64,000 bases of DNA from the NCBI RefSeq assembly GCF_026343115.1, contig NZ_JAPEMC010000001.1, forward strand, positions 1,550,001 to 1,614,000. Reading direction: 5' to 3'. This DNA is from Streptomyces sp. NBC_00102 (GTDB lineage Bacteria; Actinomycetota; Actinomycetes; Streptomycetales; Streptomycetaceae). The notes beneath the pieces are model-generated. The model saw nothing but the letters and a program-made list of their open reading frames with translations, did no database searches and was not told the origin of the DNA. Positions 26,396 to 34,482 of the stretch are shown one piece after another (position 1 is the stretch's first letter; each line of letters opens with the position of its first letter). The translations under genes and the position numbers were made by a program.

Positions 26396-26470
26396 TGGTG
26401 GGCGCGGACGGTTTCGAACCGCCGACATCTGCTTTGTAAGAGCAGCGCTCTACCCCTGAGCTACGCACCC
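26396..26470 (-). tRNA. tRNA-Val(TAC), CCA encoded
   Basis: The minus strand folds as a full cloverleaf: acceptor GGGTGCG with CGCGCCC (one G-T pair), D arm GCTC/GAGC, anticodon arm CTGCT/AGCAG with loop CTTACAA (anticodon TAC, valine codons GTA/GTG), T arm GGCGG-TTCGAAA-CCGTC, discriminator A and an encoded CCA. Length is 75 bases with CCA. No second copy of its 3' end was seen in the window. Confidence 0.95.
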
Positions 26471-26754
26471 GTGGATGAAGGAACAGCGTACATGGCGTCG
26501 GGCCCGGGCTCACACTCCGATTCCCCGCAGCCGCAGGTCCACGGCACGGGGCATCGTGAGAAGGCCGTGCCGAGGCCCGCGACGAGGCTCGAACACCGTG
26601 CCGAACAGGGGCCGGACACGGGGGCTACCCCCACCCCGGAGCCGGTGGGCGGCCTCATCGTGGGTGAGGGCGGGGATGCATAACGTGAAGGTGGCCGGGG
26701 GAACTGCTCCGGCGAGCTCGCCACCGCACCGCGCACTACTGGGGGACCGATCCC

Positions 26755-27588
26755 GTGGACCACACCACCGGCATGCCGAACGCCCGCCCGAGCACCGGCC
26801 GCCGACGCACCGCCCGCCCGCGCCTCGCTCGCAGGGGCACCGCGCTCCTCGCCTCCGCCGGGGCGCTCCTCGTCGCGGTGGCGGTCAGCGGGTGCGGGAG
26901 TACGGACGTGGAGGGGGCGCCCGTCGAACACAAGTCGTTCGCGCTCCGGGGGAAGACGCTGACGATCGACTCGTCGAACACCTCGCTGGAGCTCGTGCCG
27001 GCCGACGTCGACAAGGTGGAGGTGGAACGGCAGACGGACGGGTGGGTGGTCTTCGGGTCGGGGCCCGATCCGGTCTGGAAGATGGAGGACGGCACCCTCA
27101 CGCTGAAAGTGAAGTGCACGGGCGTGGTCGACAACTGCTCCGGCCGGCATCGGGTGAAGGTGCCGCGCGGGGTGGCCGTGAAGGCGTCGGGGGACAACGG
27201 CAAGGTGACCGCGTCCGGGTTCGACACCCGGCTGGAGCTGTCCTCCGACAACGGCGGGCTGGTCGTGCGGGACGCCGGGGGCGAGCTGAAGTTGTCGAGC
27301 GACAACGGGGCGATCGACGCGAAGGGGCTCTCGGGTCCGTCCGTGGTGGTCGGGTCGGACAACGGGGCGATCCGGCTCGGGTTCGATACGGCGCCGGATC
27401 TGCTGGACGTCGACACGGACAACGGCAGCACCCACGTCGAGCTGCCCGGCGGTGACACCGCGTACGCCGTGGACGCGAAGGCGAGCAACGGGCACGTCTC
27501 CGTCGACGTACCGCGCAGCGACGCCAGCCCGCACGCGGTGAAGGTCCGCAGCGACAACGGTGAAGTGAGCCTCACGACCGCGAACTAA
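26755..27588 (+). CDS. DUF4097-type lipoprotein
   Basis: A 277-residue exported lipoprotein. After a basic N-terminus, the hydrophobic core ends in the lipobox AVSGC. The mature protein is a repetitive right-handed beta structure with recurring S-D-N-G motifs (SGDNGKV, SSDNGGL, SSDNGAI, GSDNGAI, DTDNGST, RSDNGEV), the hallmark of DUF4097/adhesin-like beta-helix proteins. Located outside the membrane; role unknown. The GTG start follows GGGGGA. 26471-26754 (284 bases) holds no gene I can support. Confidence 0.83.
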   Translation: MDHTTGMPNARPSTGRRRTARPRLARRGTALLASAGALLVAVAVSGCGSTDVEGAPVEHKSFALRGKTLTIDSSNTSLELVPADVDKVEVERQTDGWVVFGSGPDPVWKMEDGTLTLKVKCTGVVDNCSGRHRVKVPRGVAVKASGDNGKVTASGFDTRLELSSDNGGLVVRDAGGELKLSSDNGAIDAKGLSGPSVVVGSDNGAIRLGFDTAPDLLDVDTDNGSTHVELPGGDTAYAVDAKASNGHVSVDVPRSDASPHAVKVRSDNGEVSLTTAN

Positions 27589-27658
27589 CCGGCCCGGGTA
27601 TTCGTCATGACTGGTGGGAGAATGGACCAGGCACAGGCGGACGGCACGGGAGAGGCAT

Positions 27659-29122
27659 GTGACGGCGACAGACGCGCAGCCGCAAGCGGGAGCGGAAACC
27701 CGTGAGGACCCGGCCGTCGCCGTCCCGACTGCGGCGAACCCGGAATCAGCGGTCCGGCCCGCATCCCGCCCGTCGCGCCGGACGCCGTCGGCCCTGCGGG
27801 ACGTCGTGTCGCTGGTCCTGCTGCCGCTCCCGTTGCTCGCCGCCGCGCTGCCCGCCGCCTTCGCCGGGGGCGGTACCCGCCGCTGGTTCGGCGGACGGGA
27901 CGGAAGCAGCCGGCGGGCGGACGCGCAGGCCGCGAAGGACGCCGCCGCGGAGGCCTTCTACGAGCTGGACAGTGCCCAGCGCGATCTTGAGATCTCGATC
28001 GAGACCATCACGGCCGTCGACAGTTCTCCGCGCGCCCGGCAGGCCGTCGAGGAGTTCGCCGCGCTCGGGCGCCGTATCGACGAGGTCAGCCACGCCTACA
28101 TCACCGCGGTCGACGCGCACGACCTGGACCGGGACGGCCTGGAGCCGGCCGCCGCGACGCGGGCCACGACCGAGCTGACCCGGGCCAAGGACGATCTGGT
28201 ACGGGTCAGGGGCGAGCTCGACCGGTACGCCCAGGGGCTCGGCCCTCTCCTCGGCAGCGCCGAGACGCAGCTCGCCCGGCTGGCCCCGGCCGTCGAGCGG
28301 GCCCGGCAGGGGCTGATCGGGGCCACCCGCGCGCTGGACGGGGTACGCGCCTCCGGCATGAAGGCGGACGATCTCGCGGCCCGGCTCGCCGCCCTCGCCC
28401 CCGAGCTGACCAAGCTCAACCAGGGCGCGGGGCGTCACGGGGTCGCCGAGACGCTGCAACGCGCCGATCAGGTGCTCCGCGAGGCGGAGGCCATACGTAC
28501 CGAGGCCGAGCGGCTGCCGGAGCGGGCCGCGGAGATCGACCGCCGACTGGTGTCCCTGCGCACCCGGGCGCAGGCGCTGACCACCCGGGCGGGCGGGGTG
28601 GAGCCGGTCCTCAGCGAGTTGCGGCGGCGCTTCTCGGAGGAGTGCTGGCACGACCTCCAGCACGTTCCGGAGCAGGCGGCCGAGGACGTCCGCCGGGCCG
28701 AGGAGAAGCTCGCCGAGGCGGCCGAGGCCCGCAGGGACCAGCGCTGGGCCGACGCCACCTCCCGGCTGGGCACGGTCCGGGCGCTGCTCAACCACGCGGA
28801 CGAGGCGGTGTCGGCGGCCGGGGAGCGGTTGCGGCTGCTGGACGCCGTGGCGAAGGACCCGAAGAACGAGATCCAGCGGACCCGGTTCGCCGTCCGCGAC
28901 GCCCAGCGGCTGGCGATGGCCGGCCGCAACACGCCCGATCCGCGTCACGCCGGGCCGCTGGACAACGCCGTGGCCCGGCTGGACCGCGCCATCGCCGCCC
29001 TGGACGTCCGCCACCCCGACTACTGGCACTTCCTGACCGAGGCGGAGGCCGTCCGGCAGACGGCGGCCCAGGTCGTTTCGGCCATCCGTGAGGGACTCGG
29101 GACGGGCTCGACCGCCGTCTGA
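27659..29122 (+). CDS. Coiled-coil membrane-tethered protein
   Basis: A 487-residue protein with a hydrophobic segment near residues 43-68 (SLVLLPLPLLAAALPAAFAG) and a long Ala/Arg/Glu-rich helical remainder with heptad patterns (ELTRAKDDLVRVRGELDRYA; ADQVLREAEAIRTEAERL; AEEKLAEAAEARRDQRW). It resembles Streptomyces proteins of unknown function from surface or cytoskeleton loci. Start is the GTG at 27659 after GGGAGAGG. It follows the DUF4097 gene by 70 bases and may share its transcript. Confidence 0.7.
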   Translation: MTATDAQPQAGAETREDPAVAVPTAANPESAVRPASRPSRRTPSALRDVVSLVLLPLPLLAAALPAAFAGGGTRRWFGGRDGSSRRADAQAAKDAAAEAFYELDSAQRDLEISIETITAVDSSPRARQAVEEFAALGRRIDEVSHAYITAVDAHDLDRDGLEPAAATRATTELTRAKDDLVRVRGELDRYAQGLGPLLGSAETQLARLAPAVERARQGLIGATRALDGVRASGMKADDLAARLAALAPELTKLNQGAGRHGVAETLQRADQVLREAEAIRTEAERLPERAAEIDRRLVSLRTRAQALTTRAGGVEPVLSELRRRFSEECWHDLQHVPEQAAEDVRRAEEKLAEAAEARRDQRWADATSRLGTVRALLNHADEAVSAAGERLRLLDAVAKDPKNEIQRTRFAVRDAQRLAMAGRNTPDPRHAGPLDNAVARLDRAIAALDVRHPDYWHFLTEAEAVRQTAAQVVSAIREGLGTGSTAV

Positions 29123-29302
29123 GAGTCCGGCGGTACGGCTCACCGGGCGCCGCGAGAAGCCGGCCCCCGGTTGTCCCGCCCCGCTCCCGGGCAGATGCTG
29201 GAGGTGATCCGTGCGCCGGTACGAACCTCCGCCAGGGAGAGGGACGGTTAAGAACCTCCGTGGAGGCCCGTGCGCCGGCGCGTACCTCCCGAGGAGGTCG
29301 CC

Positions 29303-30049
29303 ATGAAGCTCCGCAGAGCCGAGCCCAGGCACGCCCGGCGCATGCAGGCCCAGCCCGTGCGAGCCGAACCCGAGCAGGCCCGGCCGACGCAGGCCCGGCC
29401 GACGCAGGCCCGACCGACGCAGGTCCCACCCGAGCAGGCCCGGCCCATGCAGCCACCGCCCGTGGGTACCGCGCCCGACAGGGCGGAGGCCGTCAAGGCG
29501 AAGCCCCTGCACACCCGTCTCAACGAGGAGCTGCCCGTCGACCACCGCCTCAGCCAGGTCTACCGGATCGGCGCGGGGCTCATGGGGCTCGTGCTCCTGG
29601 TCTTCGGCATCCTCGGCCTGATCAACAAGATCGGCTTCTTCGACACCGGTGGCGACACGGTCGCGGGCCTCAACACGAACGGCGCGCTGAGCGTCATCTC
29701 CATCTGCGTGGGGTTGCTGCTCTTCGTCGGCATGGTGGTGGGCGGCAACAAGGCGTCCACGCTCAACATGACGGTCGGGGTCCTCTTCATCGCCAGCGGA
29801 TTCGTGAACCTGGCTCTGCTGGACACCGGTCTCAACTTCCTCGCGTTCCAGATGCAGAACGTGCTGTTCAGCTTCATCGTCGGGCTGATGCTGATGTTCT
29901 TCGGGATGTACGGCAGGGTCAGCGGCGGACTTCCGCACGACAACCCGTACTGGCGGGCCCGCCACCCGGAGGAGGCCGCGCGCGAGGACCGCGTCCGGAC
30001 CGGGCGGCCCCCGATGATGCCGGGCACCCGGCCCCAGCCGCACGGGTGA
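29303..30049 (+). CDS. DUF4383 membrane protein with repeat N-terminus
   Basis: A 248-residue protein. The first 75 residues are hydrophilic Pro/Gln/Ala/Arg repeats (PTQAR units from a 15-bp DNA repeat). The remainder has four membrane helices with the DUF4383 pattern: GLNTNGALSVISICVGLLL, NKASTLNMTVGVLFIASGF, MQNVLFSFIVGLMLMFFG. Function unknown. GAGGAGG precedes the ATG by six bases. Confidence 0.83.
   Translation: MKLRRAEPRHARRMQAQPVRAEPEQARPTQARPTQARPTQVPPEQARPMQPPPVGTAPDRAEAVKAKPLHTRLNEELPVDHRLSQVYRIGAGLMGLVLLVFGILGLINKIGFFDTGGDTVAGLNTNGALSVISICVGLLLFVGMVVGGNKASTLNMTVGVLFIASGFVNLALLDTGLNFLAFQMQNVLFSFIVGLMLMFFGMYGRVSGGLPHDNPYWRARHPEEAAREDRVRTGRPPMMPGTRPQPHG
29374..29448 (+). repeat. 15-bp tandem repeat in the DUF4383 gene
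   Basis: Five adjacent units starting GCAGGCCC at 29374, 29389, 29404, 29419 and 29434. The first three are nearly identical. Copy changes would keep the frame. Confidence 0.85.
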
Positions 30050-30085
30050 CTGCCCGGTGAGGGGCGGCGGCCCTACTCTTGGGCC

Positions 30086-30310
30086 ATGCCTCGTTACGAG
30101 TACCGCTGCCGCACCTGCGGAGACACCTTCGAGCTCAGCCGTCCGATGGCCGAGTCCTCCGATCCCGCCGCGTGCCCCGTCGGCCACGACGACACCGTGA
30201 AACTGCTCTCCGCCGTCGCCGTGGGCGGCACTTCGTCCCAGGGCTCCGCGCCCGCCCCTGCGGGCGGCGGCGGAGGGGGCGGCTGCTGCGGCGGGGGCTG
30301 CTGCGGCTGA
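30086..30310 (+). CDS. FmdB-family zinc-ribbon protein
   Basis: A 74-residue protein. It starts MPRYEYRCRTCGDTFEL with the first CxxC of the FmdB ribbon; the second pair is degenerate (AACPVGHD, one Cys and one His). After a flexible linker it ends in a Gly/Cys run (GGGGGGGCCGGGCCG), also seen in FmdB-like actinobacterial proteins. Regulatory role assumed for the family but unproved. A bidirectional terminator follows. Confidence 0.85.
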   Translation: MPRYEYRCRTCGDTFELSRPMAESSDPAACPVGHDDTVKLLSAVAVGGTSSQGSAPAPAGGGGGGGCCGGGCCG

Positions 30311-30367
30311 GCGGCACCGATCGACGCGGCACCGAAGGACGCGGGACCACACCTGCGGGACCACACC

Positions 30368-30408
30368 TGCGGGACCGGAGCAGCCTCCCCGGCCGCTCCG
30401 GTCCCGCA
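30368..30408. terminator. Bidirectional terminator
   Basis: Fourteen-bp perfect inverted repeat (30368-30381 with 30395-30408) between the convergent FmdB-like and O-methyltransferase genes. Just before it, the 14-bp unit GGGACCACACCTGC occurs twice in tandem. Confidence 0.75.
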
Positions 30409-30413
30409 CACGT

Positions 30414-31073
30414 TCACCGCTTGCGCGAGAGCGTCAGGCCGTCCGCGACGGTCAGCAGGACGCTGTCCATCCGGCGGTCGGCGAGCACGTGGTCGTTGAA
30501 CTCCCGGATGGCGGCCGCTCCCCCGGTGGCGTGCGGGTCCACGACCCCGCCGTGGAAGAGGGTGTTGTCGGTGGCGATCATGCCGCCCGGCCGCAGCCGG
30601 GGCACCAGCTCCTCCCAGTACGCGATGTAGCCGCCCTTGTCCGCGTCCAGGTAGGCGAAGTCGATGTGCGGCTCCTTCGGCAGCGCGCGCAGGGTGTCGA
30701 GCGCGGGGGCGATGCGCAGGTCCACGCGGTCCGCCACCCCCGCCTTCTCCCAGGCGGCCCTGGCGTACGCCGTCCACTCCTCCGAGACGTCGCAGGCGAT
30801 CAGCCGTCCGCCGGGCGCCAGGGCCTGCGCCATCGACAGGGCCCCGAAGCCGGTGAAGGTGCCGACCTCCACCACCGTCCGGGCGTCGGTCAGCCGGACC
30901 AGGAAGGCGAGCAGCGGGCCCTGTTCCTGGGCCGACTGCATGCCCGCGCTGTCCGGCAGTTCGGCGTACGTGGTCGCGACGAGTTCCTGCTGGACGGGGT
31001 CCAGCGGCGGGTTGTGCGCGAGTACGTACGCGTACAGCTCGTCCGTCATCCGGGTCTCGTTGCCCTTGGTCAT
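30414..31073 (-). CDS. SAM-dependent O-methyltransferase (class I, CCoAOMT type)
   Basis: A 219-residue soluble enzyme. It has the catechol/caffeoyl-CoA O-methyltransferase arrangement: VVEVGTFTGFGALSMAQAL (SAM motif I), LIACDVSEEW (acidic loop), and IDFAYLDADKGGYIAYWEE with the metal-binding aspartates, then ATDNTLFHGGVVDP. It would methylate a hydroxyl on a small aromatic compound using a divalent metal. AGGAG lies nine bases before the ATG. It ends the minus-strand run that begins with the Ter enzymes, and could modify their product. Confidence 0.88.
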   Translation of the reverse strand: MTKGNETRMTDELYAYVLAHNPPLDPVQQELVATTYAELPDSAGMQSAQEQGPLLAFLVRLTDARTVVEVGTFTGFGALSMAQALAPGGRLIACDVSEEWTAYARAAWEKAGVADRVDLRIAPALDTLRALPKEPHIDFAYLDADKGGYIAYWEELVPRLRPGGMIATDNTLFHGGVVDPHATGGAAAIREFNDHVLADRRMDSVLLTVADGLTLSRKR

Positions 31074-31161
31074 GGTGCGCAGCTCCTGGGCTGTCGGCGT
31101 GGCGTCGTGCCGGTCGGGCCCAGCCTGCCCAATGAGCTCCCCGTTACCAAGGGCTTTCCCG

Positions 31162-31989
31162 TCAGCCGCGCGCCGCCGCCAGGAACCTGCGCAGGATCTC
31201 CTCCCCGGCGAGGACTCCCTGCTCCTGGAGGGCGACGACCCCGCCGGTGTGCCAGCCGGTGTCGGCGAGTTCGCCGTGGCCGGGGCGCCAGGCGAGGTCG
31301 GTGCTGAGCAGCAGGTCGGCGTCGAGCAGGGAGTCGCCGGCGGAGAGGGTGAGGTCCGCCCCGGCGCGGCGGGCGACCTCACGGACGGCGGCGCTCTTGG
31401 TGAGGGGCCGGGGTACGGCGTAGATCTTGCGGCCCTGGAGGGAGATGGTCCAGCCGCGCGGCCCGGCCCAGTCGACGAGTTCCTTGACCCAGCCTTCGGG
31501 CAGCAGGGAGCGTTCGACGACGAGGTAGGCGAAGAGGTCCTCGGCGACCCGGTCCTTCAGCAGCCAGGCGGGGTCACTGACGGCTGCGAGGTGGGCGCGC
31601 ACCTCGGCGAGCGGGGCGCACTCCCCGGCGATGCGTTCCAGGACCCCCGCGTGCCATGCGGGGTCGGACTCCCCGTCCACGAGGATGTGCCCGCCGTTGG
31701 CGACGACGGCGTAGGCGGGCGCCGGTCCGGGGAGGCTGATGCGGTGGTACTGCTCGCGGGTGCGGGTCGTGGTCGGTACGAAGACCGTGGTGCGGCCCAG
31801 CTCTTCCAGCAGGCCGGCGGCGGTCTCGGTGACGTAGGAGAGCGGTTTGCTGCCGTACGTCTCGACGCAGAGCAGCCGGGGTGTGTCGGCGTCCGGCATG
31901 GTGAGCTGGAGGGCGTTGGTGGAGTAGATGAGGGTGCGGTCGAGATCGCTGGCGACCATCGCCACGGGTTTCGTCCCCGGTGCGGTCAC
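31162..31989 (-). CDS. HAD-family phosphatase of the Ter metabolite module
   Basis: A 275-residue HAD enzyme of the sucrose-phosphate-phosphatase-like branch. Motif I is ASDLDRTLIY (D15, D17), motif II includes FVPTTTRT, and the C2-type cap spans about residues 90-190. KSAAVREVARR and SAGDSLLDADLL provide motifs III and IV. The GTG at 31989 overlaps the stop of the phosphoribosyltransferase-StiP gene by four bases. In Ter islands this phosphatase is part of the predicted pathway to a nucleoside-like product. Confidence 0.85.
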   Translation of the reverse strand: MTAPGTKPVAMVASDLDRTLIYSTNALQLTMPDADTPRLLCVETYGSKPLSYVTETAAGLLEELGRTTVFVPTTTRTREQYHRISLPGPAPAYAVVANGGHILVDGESDPAWHAGVLERIAGECAPLAEVRAHLAAVSDPAWLLKDRVAEDLFAYLVVERSLLPEGWVKELVDWAGPRGWTISLQGRKIYAVPRPLTKSAAVREVARRAGADLTLSAGDSLLDADLLLSTDLAWRPGHGELADTGWHTGGVVALQEQGVLAGEEILRRFLAAARG

Positions 31990-34472
31990 TGTTCCGTCAC
32001 CGCCTTGCCGTCGGCACCTGTCGCACCCCGGGTGTACTTGGGGTGGATCAGGCCGACACAGCTGTACGGGAGTCCGTCGACCTCCTCGACGGGCACCCCG
32101 CGCTGTTCGGCGAGGAGTCGTACGTGGTCGAGGTCGGCGCCGGCGCGGCGGTCGGCGAGGATCTTCCAGGGGACCCGGCGGAGCAGTACCCGGGTGGTCT
32201 CGCCGACGCCGGGCTTCACGAGGTTGACGTCGTGGATGCCGTACTCCTCGCTGATGCGCTCGACGGCCGCCCAGCCCTCCCAGGTGGGGGCGCGGTCGGC
32301 GGCGAGCAGGGCCTTGGCCTCCTCCGCCACCTCGTCGGCGACCTCGTCGAAGCGGGCGGCGACGGTCTCCAGGAAGTCGAGGGAGACGTCCGAACCGGCC
32401 AGCTCCCGGTAGAACTTGGCACCGTGGAAGTCGTCCGGGCCGACCAGGTCGGCGCGGAGCACGGTGCGTGAGATCAGGCCGGAGACCGTGGAGTTGAGGC
32501 AGGCGGAGGGGATGAGGAAGTCCTCGCGGGTGCCGTAGGTGCGGACGCAGCCGCCGGGGTCGGCGAGGACCGCGATCTCGGGGTTGAACCCGTCGAACTC
32601 CGCCAGGGCGGCGGCGAGTTCGCGGGTGATGGCGCCCTTGCCTGTCCAGCCGTCGACGAAGACGACGTCGGCGGGGTCGTGGTGGGCGGCCAGCCAGCGC
32701 AGGGCGTTGGCGTCGATGCCCCGGCCGCGCACGATGGAGACGGCGTAGTGCGGCAGGTCGAGCCCGTGGCGCTGCTGGGCCCAGCGGCGCATCAGTACGC
32801 CGACGGGGGTTCCGGCCCGGGCGAGCGAGACCAGGACGGGGCGGGGGCCGCGTTCGGCGAGGACCGTCTCGGTGACGGTGCCGACCGCGCGGGCGATGCG
32901 GGCGGCGGAGGTTTCCAGGGCGGCCTGGAAGAGTGCCTGGTAGGCGGGGCTGGGCTGGTACTCCACGGGGAGCGATTCGGCGTAGTGCGCGCCACCGCTC
33001 TGTATCGCCTCCTCGCGTTCCTCCGTGGGGGCCTCCAGCTCGGTGTCCGAGAGGTCCTGGAGCAGCCAGCCGACGTCCTCGGCGGCGTACGAGGAGAATG
33101 CGGGGCCTCTGAGGGGCTCGGGCAGCATGGTGAATTCCTGCCGTTCGGGGGTGTACGAGGGAATGACCGCGAGGAGCACCTGGCCGGTGTGAGCGGCGAG
33201 GCGGGTCAAGAGCCCTTCGGGGGCATGGAGTTCGGGTGTGTCGCCCTGCGAGTCGACGACCACGACGACGGTGTCGAAGTCGGCTCCGGCGACGTTGTAG
33301 GTGTAGCGGTCGCCCGGGCCGTCCGCCGGGGTGTCGTGGGCCGGGAAGACCAGTCGGCTGCGTATCGCGTAGCCGGGGTGGTCGACGGCGAGGACGGGTG
33401 AGCGGGTGGTGGTGGAGTAGCGGACTTCGGCGTCCGTGAGCTGTTCCAGGGCGGTGCCGAGGCGCAGCGGGGCGTACATGAGCTCTTCGAAGCCGAGGAC
33501 GAGGACGCGGCGGGGGCGGGAGACGCCCGCGTCGGGTCCGTCGGCCAGGGCTGCGGCGATCCGGGCGGCCATGTCGGGGAGGGCGTGTTCCAGGGTGGCG
33601 CGGTGGGCGGGGGTGAAGCCGTGCCGGCCGCCGTCCGGCAGCCCCTCGGGCCAGCCCAGCTCGACGCGGACGGCCTCGGCGGGCCCAGCGGCATCGACGG
33701 CGTTCCGGGCTGCCCCGACGCCCTCCGTTGCCTCCTGCTCGGCCTCCTGCTCGGCGACGAGGGCCTGACCCCGCTCCAGTACCCCTTCGGGCAGCACGAC
33801 CGTGCCGGTGGCCCGGGCGACGAGGTCGACGCGGGCGCCGATCTCTGCGGCGAACTCCGTGAGCCGGCCCCGGTCCGCGGGCGAGCGCATGTCGGCGAGG
33901 GCCACGATGACGTACCGCTCGCGGGGGTAGAGGTCGTGCAGCGCGCGGATGGTGTTGAGGACGGTGTTGCCGGTGGAGAACTCGTCGTCGACGAGGACCA
34001 GCGCCCCGGGTCCGGCGAGCAGCGCCGGGTCCTCCGGGAGCAGCAGGTGGGAGGTGGCGTGGGAGTGGGATTCCTCGAAGCCGCCGGCGCGGACCACGCC
34101 GGGGACCGGTCGTCGGGTGGAGTGGAGGTAGGGCGCGGATCCGATGCCGTCGGCGACCGAGTGGCCGAGTCCGGTGGCGGTCTCGGCGTATCCGAGGACG
34201 ATCGCCCGGTCGGCCTCGGGTCCGAGCAGTTCACGCACCCGGTGGCCGAGGTCGATCCCGGCGCCGTGGACGACGGAGGGGAGCTGTGGAACGTGCTTGC
34301 CGAGGACGTGGGAGACCAGCAGATGGGCCCGCCGGGGGTTGTGCCGCAGGGCGAGCCCCAGCATGTCCCTGATCTCAGAATCGCCGGTGAGAGCGACTCC
34401 CAGTCGCTCGGCCACCCAGCTGCCCGACCACACCACGTCCACCGTCTCTCTCTCCGTCGCCCGCCCGTTCAT
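31986..34472 (-). CDS. Phosphoribosyltransferase-StiP (cysteine-protease-like) fusion of the Ter module
   Basis: An 828-residue two-part protein. Residues 1-420 form a phosphoribosyltransferase with the PRPP loop VLVDDEFSTGNT (158-170) followed by a TRSP-type region (about 300-430). Residues 450-820 match the StiP/PELOTA-binding-like family: LVSLARAGTPVGVLMRRW, VVFVDGWTGKGAITREL and SACLNSTVSGLI with a candidate Cys. In many bacteria these are separate adjacent genes; here they are fused. It starts ten bases after the lyase gene. The ribosome site of the ATG at 34472 is weak; a GTG at 34442 is an alternative. Confidence 0.85.
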   Translation of the reverse strand: MNGRATERETVDVVWSGSWVAERLGVALTGDSEIRDMLGLALRHNPRRAHLLVSHVLGKHVPQLPSVVHGAGIDLGHRVRELLGPEADRAIVLGYAETATGLGHSVADGIGSAPYLHSTRRPVPGVVRAGGFEESHSHATSHLLLPEDPALLAGPGALVLVDDEFSTGNTVLNTIRALHDLYPRERYVIVALADMRSPADRGRLTEFAAEIGARVDLVARATGTVVLPEGVLERGQALVAEQEAEQEATEGVGAARNAVDAAGPAEAVRVELGWPEGLPDGGRHGFTPAHRATLEHALPDMAARIAAALADGPDAGVSRPRRVLVLGFEELMYAPLRLGTALEQLTDAEVRYSTTTRSPVLAVDHPGYAIRSRLVFPAHDTPADGPGDRYTYNVAGADFDTVVVVVDSQGDTPELHAPEGLLTRLAAHTGQVLLAVIPSYTPERQEFTMLPEPLRGPAFSSYAAEDVGWLLQDLSDTELEAPTEEREEAIQSGGAHYAESLPVEYQPSPAYQALFQAALETSAARIARAVGTVTETVLAERGPRPVLVSLARAGTPVGVLMRRWAQQRHGLDLPHYAVSIVRGRGIDANALRWLAAHHDPADVVFVDGWTGKGAITRELAAALAEFDGFNPEIAVLADPGGCVRTYGTREDFLIPSACLNSTVSGLISRTVLRADLVGPDDFHGAKFYRELAGSDVSLDFLETVAARFDEVADEVAEEAKALLAADRAPTWEGWAAVERISEEYGIHDVNLVKPGVGETTRVLLRRVPWKILADRRAGADLDHVRLLAEQRGVPVEEVDGLPYSCVGLIHPKYTRGATGADGKAVTEQ

Positions 34473-34482
34473 CGGTACGCGC

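Noticed and set aside
27746..30409. 887-codon minus-strand open frame
   Set aside because: Antisense shadow of three well-supported plus-strand genes.
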